Shown piece after piece: positions 5,651-5,841 of a stretch of 5,841 nt of DNA. The first letter of the stretch is position 1. The number at the start of each line of letters is the position of its first letter. Below the pieces are notes generated by a model. The model was not told where the DNA came from, did no database searches, and saw nothing but the letters and a program-made list of their open reading frames with translations. Source of the stretch: Bacillota bacterium (GTDB taxonomy: Bacteria; Bacillota; Clostridia; Peptostreptococcales; Anaerovoracaceae); assembly GCA_017619985.1 (NCBI GenBank), contig JAFZRG010000233.1, positions 1-5,841 on the forward strand, given 5' to 3'. The position numbers and the translations under genes are program-made.

Positions 5651-5841
5651 ATGCATAAGAACTCGGACGACAGAAGAGCAAAAAGATCGAGAAGACTGCT
5701 GAAAGAAGGTCTGCTGACCCTCATGCAGGAGAAGCGTTTCCACGACATTTCCGCAAGGGACGTCACGGAGAGCGCCGATCTCAACCGGGGAACGTTTTAT
5801 CTGCACTACCCCGATACGCTGGCGCTGCTGGAGAGCATCGA
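5651..5841 (+). CDS. TetR/AcrR-family transcriptional regulator, N-terminal part
   Basis: The first 63 codons are present; the gene runs off the window. The protein begins MHKNSDDRRAKRSRRLLKEG, a basic lead-in to helix 1, and the helix-turn-helix covers about residues 33-53, ending in NRGTFYLHYPD, the family's best-conserved signature. The RR.KRSRRLL and TFYLHY wording resembles the TetR subgroup common in Clostridia, with a short helical ligand domain, but that domain is not visible here. The start at 5651 is supported by AGGA at 5641-5644, six bases upstream. It is transcribed divergently from the lipoprotein operon across 172 bases holding palindromic sites, so that operon is its most likely target. 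Inducer unknown. Confidence 0.9.
   Translation, partial: MHKNSDDRRAKRSRRLLKEGLLTLMQEKRFHDISARDVTESADLNRGTFYLHYPDTLALLESI

Noticed and set aside
5599..5806. Small minus-strand open frames opposite the tetR start
   Set aside because: They are antisense to the TetR helix-turn-helix coding sequence and lack ribosome sites.

Overview
The window looks like chromosomal DNA from a GC-rich, Gram-positive-type anaerobe, most likely a Clostridia-class Bacillota. The evidence is the strong AGGAGG-type ribosome sites, AT-rich extended -10 promoters (TGTGGTAT..T), short intergenic gaps, lipoprotein signal peptides of the MKK..LALALVF.LAAC type, and the gene families present. No RNA gene, mobile element or CRISPR array was seen. 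Nothing finer than class level can be supported from this sequence alone.

Layout from left to right. (1) 1-631, minus: the N-terminal half of a PLP-dependent class I/II aminotransferase, cut by the window edge. An in-frame amber codon (TAG at 140-142) interrupts it, and recognisable homology continues past the stop. (2) 632-805: leader/intergenic region with a GC-rich repeat that can form alternative hairpins, plus a clear intrinsic terminator (767-797) for the genes to the right. (3) 806-2248, minus: a two-gene unit, a D-2-hydroxyacid (D-lactate/VanH-type) dehydrogenase followed 12 bases later by dtd, a D-aminoacyl-tRNA deacylase. It probably has its own promoter at about 2294-2302. (4) 2311-5478, minus: a tightly coupled three-gene unit of two paralogous lipoproteins (one-base gap) and a membrane-anchored DUF218/YdcF-like protein (ATGA overlap). 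An extended -10 promoter at 5520-5528 probably drives it. (5) 5651-5841, plus: the N-terminal part of a divergent TetR-family regulator, cut by the window edge.

The least described part is the envelope operon with its divergent regulator. The two lipoproteins are full-length tandem paralogs, each with two Asp/Asn-rich, calcium-loop-like segments, and they are co-transcribed with the DUF218 protein. The intergenic region facing the TetR gene holds a cluster of TCAAC/GTTGA half-sites. One palindrome lies over the predicted -35 of tetR, as expected for autoregulation, and the same regulator may control the lipoprotein operon. Function and ligand are unknown.

The strongest single-base anomaly is the amber codon in the aminotransferase. 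The five complete genes here end in TAA or TGA and none in TAG. The codon could be a new null mutation, an assembly error or suppressed/reassigned UAG. The window cannot decide between these.
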